The notes: generated by a model not told the origin, from the sequence alone. A DNA stretch of 64,000 nt from Liolophura sinensis (GCF_032854445.1 NC_088304.1:22147704-22211703), one strand, 5' to 3'; positions 34,152 to 46,042 are shown, counted from the stretch's first letter. Translations and numbers: made by a program.

Positions 34152-34414
34152 CTTATTAATTAATTTATTCATTTAACTGGTGCTTTATGTCGTACTCAAA
34201 AATATTTCACTTATATGACGGCAGCCAGCATTATGGTGGCAGAACCCTGCGGAAACCCACGACCATCCGCAGTTTGCTGACCGACCTTCCCATTTACGGC
34301 CGGGGAGGAAGCCAGCATGAGCTGGGTTCGAAGTCACAGCGACAGCATTGGTGAGAGGCTCCTGGGTCATTACTCTGCGCAAGCGCGCTAACCAACTGAG
34401 CCACGGAGGCTCAG
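34152..34414 (-). mobile_element. SINE-A, full length (first of a tandem pair)
   Basis: This is a complete minus-strand copy with tail AATTTATTCATTTAACTGG and head CTAACCAACTGAGCCACGG. Confidence 0.85.
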
Positions 34415-34590
34415 AACCCGGGGAAACCCACGACCATCCGCAGGCTGCTGACAGACCTTCCTACGTACGACCGGATAGGAAGCTAGCATGAGCTGGGCTT
34501 GAACTCACAGCGACAGCATTGATGAGAGGCTCCCGGGTCATTACGCTGCGCTAGCCCGCCATCCAAATGAGCCACGGAGGCCCCCAGGAA
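34415..34590 (-). mobile_element. SINE-A, head half (second of a tandem pair)
   Basis: This begins at the internal GAACCCGGGGAAACCC segment and ends in a full head (CCAAATGAGCCACGGAGG). It abuts the first copy with no spacer. Confidence 0.8.
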
Positions 34591-35635
34591 AAAAATAAGT
34601 AAATATGCTATGTAAAATGTAAAGCATATCAAAGGGGTGAAAATTTCGATACAGTTAAGCCCCAGCATCATTTATGTGTTTAATGTTTGGTAAGTAGCAA
34701 GTAGCCATCGTAAAAAAAGAAAAGAAAAATAGAAAAACCAAACAGACTGACAAAATAGAACAAAAATTTACTCGACTTTTGTTTTTAACTTGAAACTCAA
34801 GAACAGATCCGCATTATTCCACTGTTGTCAGGCTGATGTATGGGAAAAGTTCACTTTTCATGTCACAGGTACCTGACTAATACCTCAATCCAGCGAGAGA
34901 AATTGTAACTGTAAACAAGAGATCAGGTGAACACAACGTACGCCGCAACAAATGCATTTGTTTGAAATCTATGAAAGAATACAAGCAGCATTCTTTTAAG
35001 TATGACACCATCTATATATCTATGTATCCACCAAATACTAAAAGTCGACGTGGAAAACAGCCGATGCTGTAGACTAGACCGAAAGTCATATACATTTTTT
35101 TAAAAATATATAAACGAATAAATGGCTACATGGCAAAATGAGAGACTTGACACATCGTCAGTTGTGTATCTATGTATCTCTTTGTGGAAAACAGTAGGAG
35201 TTATAGCCCAAACACGAAATCATATCTATTTATATAGACTATATAAGGAAAAAGGTCATGTGGTTACCATGACAACCGCGAAAATGAACAATTGTGAGTC
35301 TTGATACACCGTCATCTGTATATCAATATCCTCGAAAAATTAAAACTATCCATGCAAAAACAATTCGAGATGTAGCCCGTACACAAATAGTGACGGAGAG
35401 ATGAACAAAATCCGTATAACATAACAAGGGCCGCCAAATGGCGAGGGCTTATGAAAAACTGGATAATAGCATTTCTGACGTTTACCTTCAAGTGAACGCG
35501 TCTCCTTCTTAGACGAAAATGTCCATATCCATGTAATATTTTCATATGGAAGCCCATTTCTACCGTCACCTCGTCTGCTCTTCTCAAGCAGACATTTTAC
35601 CGGAAAATTGACGCACGTCTTCTATTCATACATAG
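34591..35635. other. Non-coding sequence shared with module 4
   Basis: This matches 43,640-44,690 in pieces (for example GAGAAATTGTAACTGTAAAC). No exon was seen. Confidence 0.55.
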
Positions 35636-35938
35636 TCGCCCCCGATAGCACAGTTGGTAGCGCGTCCGCTTCGGGAGCGATAGATCCAGGGTCAATCCTG
35701 GGTCGAGTCAGACCTAAAGCTTTACAAGAGGATGTTGTATCTTCCTTGCTTGGCGTTCAGCATGAAGGGGATAGTACAACGACTTGTTGACCTGTATCAG
35801 TATAATGCCTCGGGCGGGGCAACTTACTTGTCTTCAGTAAGTCGCCTCAGTGAAGCAGCACTAGATAAAAGAGCGATGGAAATCCGTCCTGTTAAGTACG
35901 ACGTTAAACCCCGTTAAACCCCAAGCACTCACTCACTC
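35636..35938 (+). mobile_element. SINE-B, full length (reference copy)
   Basis: The tRNA-like head has an A box in GATAGCACAGTTGGTAGCGC and a B box in GGGTCAATCCTGGG. The body includes CAAGTAAGTCGCC-like and CACTAGATAAAAGAGCGATGG phrases. The tail is GTACGACGTTAAACCCC followed by CAAGCACTCACTCACT. The GTTAAACCCC motif is duplicated in this copy. Confidence 0.9.
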
Positions 35939-36084
35939 TATTGATATACTTGTGCCGTCAACGTGACATTTTACGTTAACTACAGTTTTAAAAAAGGACA
36001 CGTCGTTTTGACGTAAAATGTCTGGTTTCATGGAACGGCAATATAATAACATGGGTTTCCGCTGGACATCTGCTGTCCCGGTTT

Positions 36085-36212
36085 GACGCACAACAACACC
36101 CCACCCCACCTACCCACCATAATGCTGCCTGCCTTCGTACAAGTGAAATATCCTTGAGTACGGCCGAAAAGACCAATCGAAGAAATAAAAAAATAAATAA
36201 ATAAATAAATCC
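36085..36212 (+). mobile_element. SINE-A, degenerate 3' part with (AAAT)n
   Basis: Phrases CACCATAATGCTGCC, GTGAAATATCCTTGAGTACGG and an AAATAAATAAAT tail are present. Confidence 0.65.
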
Positions 36213-36592
36213 AGTTTCCTTCATACCTAAGCAGTCAGCCAGGAAACTAAATAGTCTACTGTAGTGACATCACCATAATAGCCGTGAAAACATTTCCAGG
36301 GGAGATCTCTAATTGCGGACTCCAGAATTATCCCGCATTCCCGGCATGTTCATGGATGACATCATTTCCGAACATTTCCCAGAATTAACGAAAAAGTGCA
36401 TCTCAAAATGAGATTTTTCCTCATTTTTGGAATATCTTTCTCTACTTCCTTAGAACAAATACGAATCTAACAATTCACTCTCGAGAGAGGGACAACGCAA
36501 CATTTTTAAGAAAGCTGAAAAAACAAAAGAAAATGTACTCAAGCAGGTTTTACACGGGTTGCGCTTCAACGCTGCAAATATTGTTATCTTAC

Positions 36593-36653
36593 CCTCTGTA
36601 GACGACACGTATCACCGACTAAAAGATAAAAAATACACATCCGTCAGACTCAT
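36593..36653 (-). pseudogene. CTLD-PAN gene 3, exon 1 (frameshifted leader)
   Basis: The ATG and first seven codons match modules 1 and 2. A 1-nt loss then shifts the frame to a TGA at codon 14, and a further 5 nt are missing before the donor. The donor GT is retained. It is unlikely to give a leader peptide. Confidence 0.8.
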
Positions 36654-37152
36654 TTTTTCAGACTTTGCCCTTTCGATATTATGTGTTCTTGACCATACCG
36701 TTCAACAGTGGCTACTCCTAGTGAAGTAAACATCTAGCATAAACCTTATCAATAATGGATAACTGCATACAAGTAACGTACTTGTATATCCCGTGTGCTA
36801 TTTGTAAGTATAATATTACGCCAATACAATGTAAAATATAAAGTCTACAGCATAGACAGCGAATAAGAACAGCGTCAACATTGGGATAGTTGGCAAATGA
36901 TAAACACGTAACAGGAGAAGTACGGCTTCTTGCCAGTTTACAACTGTTAGGATTTCATGTTGAGTGTTCATGTAAATATTTGAACAGGAGACATATCCAG
37001 TCCCGAACACTATGACTTAAGCAGAGCTAGATAACAATGGAAATTGCATATTTGTAAACGTCACTGGTCTAGAATTACTCGAAAAGCTGTGTTGTCATGA
37101 CATTCAATAAACAGTCACATGAAAACAATTCAAAGGGGCCAAGCCTCTTTAG

Positions 37153-37369
37153 CCCGTCTCAACTTCATATGCGTTCCATGCTGAATTTGTCACGTCTTCA
37201 ATTTTGTTTCCTGTGCTAGCAAACCCTCGGTATTAGCCAGTTTGGGTGTTGTAGTTGAAAACACGACAAAGATGCAAGCAGAGGCGGAAACACATTGTAG
37301 GTGCAAACGCTCTCTTCTCGAAAACGCGATCACCTTGGGTCGTGAAATCCCGCTTCACAATCCTAGAAA
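37153..37369 (-). pseudogene. CTLD-PAN gene 4, exon 4 (broken)
   Basis: This is the PAN/Apple-like exon with a TAA where CAA (Gln) precedes the fourth core cysteine, that cysteine itself changed to Tyr, and another (P-C) changed to Leu-Cys context. The last codons and polyA region are cut off by the junction with the module 3 upstream region. Confidence 0.8.
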
Positions 37370-37814
37370 CTGAACAAACACACCATGTAGTCTACAACAA
37401 CAGCAGTTTTATCGGAATGGAAAACCAAGGAATTGTGAAACAGAACAATTACCAGGGATTGAGGTCTCATGGTAACGTAATTGCATCAGATTTAAATGAA
37501 GATCTCACTTTATCTGAAGAAGTTTTATTAACTGTATAGTACAACATGATGTAATCAATTTAAGCCCGTGATAAGAGCCTGAATAGCTTAATTTTCAAAT
37601 TAAAATTATTTTACTTACTTTTCATCTTGGAGACATTTTGTGGACGCTGAGGTGCTTTAGGTTCTAGCAAAACTCGAAAGGATAGAACTGAGAGAATTTG
37701 AATAAATCAGTTTTTGCCCAAATCCTTTAACGGGTGTATGACCTTGACCTTTTTAATTTTTGTCAAAAGTCAAATTTGAATGAAATTTGAAGTAGCCGCA
37801 CTTAGCTAAATCTT

Positions 37815-38345
37815 GTGCCGAACAATTACGACATAAGATTTGCACAACATCGTGTAGCAAGGGGTACCTTGGTGCGAATTTCACGACAGGCTTATGACAG
37901 TCATTTCGGAAGCATTTCAGAAAGATTTGTAAATGATTCATGAAAAAGGGCGAATAAACTAGATAAAAATCGGGACCATTCTTAACTCTGTCTTAAGCAC
38001 TTTTGGGGCCTATCGTAAATTCGTATTCATTCGCAATTATCTGTTCTGTCTTATTCGGCTGATTTTGAGTACACTACGATACAGCTATGCTTCCAGAATG
38101 ATTACGTTGCCTTTCCGACTGCAACCGACAGCTTTGCGATTATTTATCAAGCTTTTACGAATAATTACAAATCATTACGAACTTACGTCAATGTACAAAA
38201 TTTGTAACTTTTTAAACTAGTCCACAACATGAAAAGTAAAACATGGAATCATTACGAACACTGACGAATCAATACGAAAGATCACGAATGCAAAGATGTT
38301 TACATTATGATGTCAATTTTTAACGGTTCGGCAAAACATTCGTCT
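37815..38345 (+). mobile_element. Harbinger-like element, left arm (copy d)
   Basis: This matches the left arm at 46,740-47,265. It is followed to about 38,850 by the same interior sequence as 47,270-48,450 but without the transposase segment (47.46-48.23 kb). It is therefore an internally deleted copy, later interrupted by a SINE. Confidence 0.7.
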
Positions 38346-38859
38346 AAAGCAACTCTCCCAATAGCCACGACTATCTTCCTGACTGTTCACGTCTAGAGTC
38401 TGCTTGACTCAGGGCTCCCAATGTGGTCTTTTAATTGTCCTCCTGTTTATATCTTGGCATGTCGGCGTCGTTCTTGTTCAGTTTTATATGGTCGACAAGC
38501 TTTTATGACAGTTTTGACTATGTTATTTTGAAATACACTAGTAAAAGAAAACAAATTCACTAGAGTACGTTCCATCGTTTGACGACATTTCTGGCGAAGC
38601 TGTACTTATTTACAGACTTTGTATAAGATGTTGTATAGGATATTGTAATTTTGAATGGTTATTGGTTTACAGTTGACACAATGAAGTGTCTTCCTCCGTC
38701 TTTGTTCTACTTGTCAGTGTTTATACTATCATGCTAACAACCATAACTGCTTTCCATTTTTAGCAAGTTCTCTCCAGTATGTGGTTGAAATACTGCCACT
38801 CTGACATTAAACCCTAATTTATTATTTATTCATTATTTCGGATACATCGACGCCTTCAG
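38346..38859. mobile_element. Harbinger-like element interior, transposase deleted
   Basis: Shared phrases with module 5 include CTTGGCATGTCGGCGTCG, GTAAAAGAAAACAAATTCAC and TGTACTTATTTACAGACTTT. The 780 bp that hold the transposase frame in module 5 are missing between GTTATT and AAATACAC. Confidence 0.7.
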
Positions 38860-38968
38860 TGTTTTGTGCGGTCGCTATGAGTTGAAGTCCTGCTCACGCT
38901 GGCTTCCTCTCCGTCCGTACGTGGGAAGGTCTGTCAGCAGCCTGCGGTTGGTCGTGGCTTTCCCCATA
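38860..38968 (+). mobile_element. SINE-A, middle fragment
   Basis: Phrases TGCGGTCGCTATGAGTT and GGCTTCCTCTCCGTCCG are present. It is truncated at both ends, inside the Harbinger-like copy. Confidence 0.7.
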
Positions 38969-38975
38969 CGACACA

Positions 38976-39245
38976 GCGCGATGCTTACGAATACCGTTTC
39001 AATTGTAACCAACAGTTTGGCGAATATTTACGAAGCTTTTACGAATACTTATGAGTCATCACATACTTACGACCAGTTACGATTATTGTTTTTTTTTTAA
39101 TTTGTCGCCGACATGAAAAATAGAAGAAGAATTCATTACGAATACTCACGAATCAACACGAATAATAACTTAATATCCAACTGATGGGCAAACGGTTCGT
39201 TAGAAAGTTAAACAGGGCTATAGCGTACCACATTTTTCTCCTTGC
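38976..39245 (+). mobile_element. Harbinger-like arm fragment, opposite orientation
   Basis: This is the reverse complement of about 48,480-48,740 (GACATGAAAAATAGAAGAAG pairs with the TTCTATTTTTCATG region). It is an arm plus some interior from a separate copy. Confidence 0.65.
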
Positions 39246-39257
39246 ACAACACTGATT

Positions 39258-39337
39258 TTTTTTTACATTGGTCTTTTACGCTGTACTCAAGAATATTTCA
39301 CTTATACGACGGCGGCCAGCATTATGGCGGGAGAAAA
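39258..39337 (-). mobile_element. SINE-A, 3' fragment
   Basis: The tail-proximal 80 bp are present (TTTTACGCTGTACTCAAG, GCGGCCAGCATTATGG). Confidence 0.7.
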
Positions 39338-39339
39338 AC

Positions 39340-39885
39340 TGTATGCAACAAGAGATATGTGTCTCAACATTACAGCGGTAAATTATAGATTATAATATAG
39401 ACTTAAGCAAAGTAAAACCAAAGCACGGACCACAGCAGGATAATTGATTAATGGTCACACGTACTACATGTAGATTGTGGTCCTTCCTTTTGTGTACATT
39501 CAGGTGGATCCATCCCCTTAACTGCTTCACCTTGGTTGGTAATTCTTATTTATGAATCCTGTTCAAAAGAGCTTTTGTCTGGAGAAGACAGTCAACCATC
39601 TACAGAGGGCTTTTAGGACACATTTTTTTTTGCTTTTTGTTTATGTATTTTCCTCTACTTATATACTGCGATGGTGGTCAGTATAGCTAGACGAAACTGG
39701 AGAGGAACCACAGATGGCTTACAAGTTACTGAGAAACATTCTGTCACGTTACGTATATAGAATTCAATATGGCTGGAAAACATGTGGTGCACAACAAACG
39801 TTAGACTGTGGAACGGGCAACATGGACGTCCTCGACTGTTCATTGGCGCCAACACCCCATAATTACCCATAATTACCCATAAGCA
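39340..39885. other. Unassigned sequence, no gene
   Basis: No paralogue was seen in other modules. A 10-bp phrase AATTACCCAT is repeated just before the LTR (39,861-39,880). Confidence 0.5.
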
Positions 39886-39889
39886 CTAA

Positions 39890-40858
39890 TGTTACGGTAT
39901 TGAAAACAGCAACAGAAAACAGACTCAGTGACTCAATATTACAATGTAAACAATGCTTTATATATAAAATGAGAAGAACAGTTTTACAGACAGTTCAACA
40001 ACAACAACATAAAAAAACATACACATCATACGTACGTATTCCAGGAGATCCAACGTAAAGACCATGGGATAAACACACAATTCACACAAGTCACAAATTG
40101 TCCCAGACAGGTACTTCGCTAGGTTAGCGAACGCGAACACAGTACACAGGTTACACAGAACTGGAACAGTCAAGCCTTTGAATGACGTCACACCCGCAGA
40201 GCACAACACAGGGTAAATCCAGGCATGGAGGTATAATCCACTTTATAACAGTCACAGCTCCCGCAGAAACTCACAAACGAGCCGTTCAGAGACGTAGAGT
40301 AATGTCACCTTGTGGCAGAACGAACGTCCTTTGCAAAACTGAAAACTTCAGTTTAGAGTCCTTGACGACCTTGTCGGTCAGATGAGGTCAGCGTGTTAAA
40401 CAAATTACAAAGTCAACACTGTATAATCATAATAAAGATCCGAACGCCAATAAACGTGACTTCCGCAGAAATTCACTTAAACCAGACATCAGTACAACTG
40501 TGGTACACAAACGGTGCCGGCATAAAAATCTGTCCTCCCAAACGAAACTGGCATCACCAGCTCATATCAATATAATGGACTCGATACGAGAGCGTCGCAC
40601 ACTCTCCTGGCTCCCAGTTGATGCAGCAAAAATACCTCCCCTCTGCACAGAAAACACGGCTTATATACGTTCCAGGTGGATTCAACTATTCTTAAACACA
40701 GAATTAACAGCCAATGAACAGCCAATAAAATAAACAAAGCCTTGAACAAGGTGCTTTCCATCCGGTCCTCGCTGTACATATATAACAGGGCCTGTTATGC
40801 TTTTACAAAGATCCGCAGACTAACAGTACATAAAAACGTTAAATAGTCATACATAACA
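39890..40858 (-). mobile_element. Solo LTR, 969 bp, with CTAA target duplication
   Basis: The segment begins TGTTACGG and ends CATAACA (5-bp inverted TGTTA/TAACA) and is bounded by CTAA at 39,886-39,889 and CTAA at 40,859-40,862. On the minus strand it has a TATATAAG box (about 40,660) and CCAAT-type phrases upstream, which favours that orientation. No gag or pol sequence adjoins it, as expected after LTR-LTR recombination. Superfamily (Gypsy or BEL) is not resolved. Confidence 0.8.
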
Positions 40859-40998
40859 CTAACCATTGGCGAAATCTACATGTACACACTCCTTTTCCCA
40901 AGATCCGGTATCAAATTAGTATGTTAACTGACTAACGTCCTTCTATAGGAGATATATCTTACAATATCTATACTTGATAATTTACATTTACGCTTTTA

Positions 40999-42965
40999 TA
41001 AAACGTATTTACTACATACTCGCAAAGAACTTGGTACGGTAAGGCATGGAATTGGGCCCAGTGCGAGAACCTGTGCGCCACAAGAAGCGAAACTGACTAT
41101 AACTGTGAGTGACAGCAACTGACACACTCGTAAGACTACTCTTTTCAGTTCTGTTTTACTCTTTTCCTGTTGTGGGACAAGCAGGCGACTTGTAAAGCTC
41201 CAAACGTGCACGGAAGCGATGTATGGGTCATAAAATCTAAAAATTGTAGCTGGCTCCAGTAACACTAAAATGTCTTTTCTTTTGCATGAGACACTGTAGA
41301 ATTTTTCATGAGACACTGTAGAATTGTGTCAATCACTTCACCACATTTGTAAGTTTCTGAAAAACATCTCGAGCACGCAGCTATGCACCAGTCAATTAAA
41401 TAAATACATTACAAAGGCAACTTTCAGCCTAATACTTTCGCTACGTATAACATGTTAATATAATGCTAGCCAGTGCTCTCAGCCAGGATTGACGTATAAT
41501 TTCGCCATGGTTGCTAAATGTTAAGTAATACCACAACTCAACCATTCCTGATAACTCTAATCTTATGCCAGATGACCTTTATCTTCAGTCACACAAAATT
41601 ATGTCTCCAAAGAAGAAAAAAGAGCCACAAAGATTTGCACCTGTCCTCAACAGCAACTTCGTTAGTTCACTATACTATAGAGGCTGCCTGACAGACTATC
41701 GCAGAAATACGGCTTTTAGACTTGCCAAAATATGACAGAGCTGACCACATTATAAAGTTTATGTTTTACATATAAAGACAAACGTTAACCAAAGTTAGTA
41801 AAAGTCCATATTAGAAAGTTTCAGTAAAGATATTTTCTGGTTAAAATTGATCTTCATACAGTAAAGTGTGAACAAAATGCCTCGTTTGAACAAAAAAATT
41901 GGTGTTTTCGATCGAGTGTGCATTTTTGGTGGGTTTTTACTAAGTTACCATTTCTTTTCTGGCCATATAACTTTATGAGTGCTTCAGATTTATACTCCAG
42001 ATATGAAAATTTACAGAATTGTTCCGGGATTTTAAAATTTGAGCTTTCTTGTCATACTTATCTGGGGCCGATCCTCCGCCTTACCGTACCAGATCCTTCA
42101 ACAAAATCTGGTGTTTGAACGATTCTAGAATGTATTCTGTTATTGTGGCAGACTAGTCCGCTAAATGCAACCCACACATTCTATTAACTCAATACAAAGA
42201 TTGGTTTGGACTAGCAGGATATTATGTGGAATATGCCAGAAAACAGTACATAATCAAGCAATAGCAATAGCGCGTCGACGACAGTGTGATAGCTGGCAAA
42301 TAGTCAGACGAAACCGGTTAAATACGGTCTTTTTCTCATTCACTAAACCATATATTGCCGGCTCAAAACATTCCATATATAGAAAAGGCTGTGAAAAACA
42401 ATTACCAACTTTCGCTGGATTTCAAGAAAACCACAGGGTCACTAGATGGTACATCTTCTATGGACCGATATTTCTACCAAGACTAAAACTGTTCCCTCTG
42501 TCACAGACTTTGCAAGAGGGATAGTTTTCAATTTCGACTGTGTAAATTATCTTTACATGGACAACAATATACCGAAGGGTCCTCCATTTGGCGTGTACAT
42601 ATCTCGCCTGTAGCATTTGTTAGTTTCCGCATGTTGTGTGACCTTTTCAATCATTGTCACATGTTATTACTGCAAAAACTAGTGTGTCAAGGCTATTCCA
42701 TCGAACGCCTTCACTCCAAGTTTCTTAAGTTTTACAATCGTACACTTCTCTTGTGAGTAAATATGGATAGAACGTACAGAATCTCTGGTGCACTGCTTTA
42801 TGATTGTCTCTAATTCCTCTTAATCGGGCACTAAGGGACGTATATTCAAACACTTGCAATCAAAGGGCGCCCAAGAAACATTTTTTATCGACAAGTGATA
42901 TTCTAGCATGGTACACTCTCTGAATACTAATTACAATCAGTAGCCTAGAACATGTCTTGCGCCTT
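40999..42965. other. Relic introns of gene 4 with exon 2 deleted
   Basis: 40,999-42,230 matches intron 2 of gene 2 (19.13-20.77 kb). From about 42,270 it matches intron 1 (21.59-22.27 kb). The 0.8 kb that would contain exon 2 is absent. Confidence 0.7.
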
Positions 42966-43377
42966 CCAAAACAATTGAAAACTGTTGATAGCTTTTCTTT
43001 GTATCATGCCGTCCTAATTTCTTACTTCCTATACTTTCCTAGTTGTTTGATGGTATGTGTTAAACGGCGTTTTGGGAATTGGCCTTGCGATTATTGACCC
43101 GTGACGTCCATCCTGGATGACGGTTGGTATACGAATGTCAATTTACCTCAATTAAAGTTTTGTTCTAACAGTTTATGCAAATTCTTAAATAGTAGCAAAT
43201 TACACGCTGTGCCATACGTGTACTTGTCTCTATTTATGAACTTCTGGTGATACATGTATCAAGTATTTTCACTAAATTTGCTGTTATGTGAAAATTGCAT
43301 TGAATTGGAAAAAAACTGTGAGAAAGCGCGTTTTCAAGGGTCATGTCGTCTGTGATGTAAACGTAAACATGTAAAGC
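42966..43377. other. Intron 1-derived sequence
   Basis: This is shared with 22.27-22.6 kb. No gene was seen. Confidence 0.5.
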
Positions 43378-43640
43378 ATATTATTTATTTATTTATTTGA
43401 TTAGCGTTTTACGCCGCACTCAAGAATATTTCACTTATAAAACGGCGGCCAACATTATGGTGGGAGAAAACTGGGCAGAGCCCGGTGAAAACCCACAACC
43501 ATCCGCAGGTTGCTGAGAGGCCTTTTCACGTAGTGCCAGAGAGGAAGCCAGCATTACCTCACAGCTACCACATTGGTGAGAGGCTCCCGGGTCATTACGC
43601 TGCGCTGGCATGCTAACCAAATGAGCCACGGAGCCCCCCT
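43378..43640 (-). mobile_element. SINE-A, nearly full length
   Basis: This is a minus-strand copy with tail TTATTTATTTATTTGATTAG and head GCTAACCAAATGAGCCACGG. Confidence 0.85.
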
Positions 43641-44074
43641 GTAAAGCATTTTAAAGGAGTGAAAATTTGGATACAGTCAGACCTCAGCATCATTTATGTG
43701 TTTAATTTTTTATTTTGGTAAGTTTTAATTTGGTAAGTAGCAAGTAGCCATCGTAAAAAGAAAAGAAAATTAGAAACAAACACATTGACTCAACTCCAAA
43801 AAAATCACTATTCATGTCACCAGGTACCTGACTAATAACTTAAACCAGCGAGAGAAATTGTAACTGTAAACAAGAGATCAGGTGAACACAACGTACGCCG
43901 CAACAAATGCATTTGTTTGAAATGTATGAAAGAGCCAGCATTGTGGTGAGTATAACGTCATTTATATTTCTGTGTATGTTTGTATTTAACAAAAATTCAG
44001 TTTCTACGTCGAAAACAGTTAGAGATAAAGCCTGGATACAAGATCATATCTATTTATATTGTATAGATAAGGAG
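43641..44074. other. Non-coding sequence shared with module 3
   Basis: This matches 34.6-35.1 kb. No gene was seen. Confidence 0.5.
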
Positions 44075-44396
44075 TGAGTGAGTGAGTGCTTGGGGCTTAC
44101 CGTCGTACTCATATGAAAACAAAGGAATCCTTAGGGTGTATGTAATGTGCCTCCTTGTTGCAGGACGGATTTCCACCGCTCTTTTATCTAGTGCTGCTTC
44201 ACTCAGACGACTTACCGAAGGCAAGTAAGCCGACCCGCCCGAGCTATTATACCGATATATATCATATTATACCGATACGAGGAAGTCACAACCTTCCTCT
44301 TTTAAAGTCTTAGGTGTGACCCGACCCAGGATTCATCCGGGATCTACCGCTCCTGACGCGGACGCTCTACCTACTGTGCTATCCGGGCCGGTAGTA
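44075..44396 (-). mobile_element. SINE-B, full length
   Basis: This is a minus-strand copy from (GTGA)n through the body to the head CTACCTACTGTGCTATCCGG. A short internal duplication (ATTATACCGATA) is present. Confidence 0.85.
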
Positions 44397-45069
44397 TAGA
44401 TCAGGAGTAAAGCCATGTGGTTACCATGACAACCGCAACACATCGTCATGTGTCAAAGCAGATATCCACCAAAAAATAAAAAAGCTACGCAGAAAACAGT
44501 TGGAGTTATAGCCCGAACACAAAACCATATCTATTTATATAGAATATGAGGAAAAAGGCCATGTGGTTTCCATGACAACCACGAAAATGAACAATTGTGA
44601 GTCGCTATACACCGTCATCTGTATATCTCTATCCACCAAAAACTAAAAGTATATGTGCAAAAACAACTGGTGATGTAGCCCGGATAATACGGGATAATAG
44701 CATATCTCACGTGCACCTTCATTTGAACGCGTCTCGTGCTAACGTGTTGCCGCATTTTGACCAAACACCATAGCAACATTTTAGGCTTTAACTGTCCCCT
44801 TCCTGCTCGCAACTAAACCTGTGCAAGTGCAATCGTCATGGTCGAAATCCTGGTCGTGCGGCAATCCGCTACTGTGGAAGAACATTGCAAACATAAAATG
44901 TCAACCTTCTCCATCACAGTTACAAAAAATAGTTTACATACGAATCACATTTTACATAACAATTCACTCACGAGAGGGACAACGCAACAAATTTAAAGAA
45001 AAAAGCAAAATGTATTCATACAGTTTTTACATGGGGTACGCTTCAAAGTTGGAAATTTTGTTATCTTAC

Positions 45070-45135
45070 CCTCTTCACTGTAGTCGACATTTATCACTGA
45101 CAAAAAGCTGAAAACATACACATACTTCAGACTAT
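45070..45135 (-). pseudogene. CTLD-PAN gene 4, exon 1 (start codon lost)
   Basis: This is the leader exon with the donor GAGG/GTAAGA intact and the reading frame open. The ATG of modules 1-3 has lost one base (ATAGTCTG in place of ATGAGTCTG), so no start remains in frame. Confidence 0.75.
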
Positions 45136-45605
45136 CAATGTTAGGTGTTCTCGGCCATACCCTTCAACAATGGTTACTCGTTGTGAAGTTAACATCTAGC
45201 ATAAACCTTATCAATAATGATGACTGCATACAAGTAACGTACATGTCTGCCCCGTGTGACATTTGTAAGTACAATATTACGCCAATTCAATGTAAAATAT
45301 AAAGACTACGGCATAGATAGTAAACCAGAGCAGCGTCAACAGTGGGATAGTTGGCAAATGATAGCACGTAACCGAAGAAATACGGCTTCTTGCCAGTTTA
45401 CCTCTGTTAGAGTTTCATGTTGAGTGTTCATGTAAATATTTCAACAGGAGACATATCCAGTCCCGAACACCATGACTTAAGCAGAACTAGATAACAGTGG
45501 ATATAGCATATTTGTAAACGTCACTGGTCTAGAATTACTCGAAAAGCGGTGTTGTCATGACATTCAACAGTCACATGAAAACAATTCAAGGGGGGCAAGC
45601 CTCTT
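45136..45605 (-). promoter_or_regulatory. Upstream region of the module 4 leader
   Basis: This is the homologue of the conserved region upstream of genes 1-3, more diverged, ending in GGGGGGCAAGCCTCTTT. Downstream of it the sequence passes directly to CATGCCGAATAAATC, giving the empty form of the site where the LINE sits after module 2. Confidence 0.4.
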
Positions 45606-46036
45606 TAGCAGAAGCATCATGCCGAATAAATCAAATTTGACAGAACCCACGACCAACCGCATCAGGCTGTTGACAGACCTTCCTACATATTTCCGTACAG
45701 GCGTACCGTGGGTTGTTCTCAACAACTTAGTCACAAATAATAATATTCTAGTAAATGTAAGAAATACTGCATTGTTCTCAGTAAGTTTGGTAAAAGTAAC
45801 AGAATAATATCCTGGTAACTGAAATTAATTACTGTATTATTCTCATGGCTTTAGTTAAAAGTAACATATGATAATATCGTAGTAATTGAAATTAATAACT
45901 GGATTGTTCTTAACAGTTTAATTGAAAGTAACGTAAACTCATATTCTTGTAATTAGAATAAATTCCTGGATTGTTCTCAACATTTTAGGTAAAAATAACA
46001 TCGTGGTAAATAACATTATTTACTCCTTTTATATAA

Positions 46037-46042
46037 TTTATT
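46037..46042 (-). terminator. PolyA signal of CTLD-PAN gene 5
   Basis: AATAAA on the minus strand, 20 bases after the TGA of exon 4. Confidence 0.6.

Larger units (their letters stand above)
31316..37150 (-). repeat. Tandem gene module 3 (lectin exons lost)
   Basis: This carries exon 4 (31,435-31,655) and a broken exon 1 (36,593-36,653) in the usual order. No trace of the exon 2 or exon 3 sequence was found between them. Confidence 0.75.
37150..45800 (-). repeat. Tandem gene module 4 (lectin exons lost)
   Basis: This carries a broken exon 4 at the left and a start-less exon 1 at the right. Intron 2 (41.0-42.23 kb) runs straight into intron 1 (42.27-43.1 kb), so exon 2 has been deleted cleanly. 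Exon 3 is also absent. It joins module 3 with almost no spacer (CAAGCCTCTTTAGCCC then exon 4). Confidence 0.75.

Noticed and set aside
35636-35710. tRNA-like cloverleaf sequence at SINE heads (here and in the SINE-A copies)
   Set aside because: A and B boxes are present but the sequence is the 5' end of a SINE, with body and tail following. It is not counted as a functional tRNA gene.
37255-37539. Plus-strand frames over the exon 4 copies (also 46,168-46,455)
   Set aside because: They are antisense to the PAN-like exon and are not kept in the other modules.
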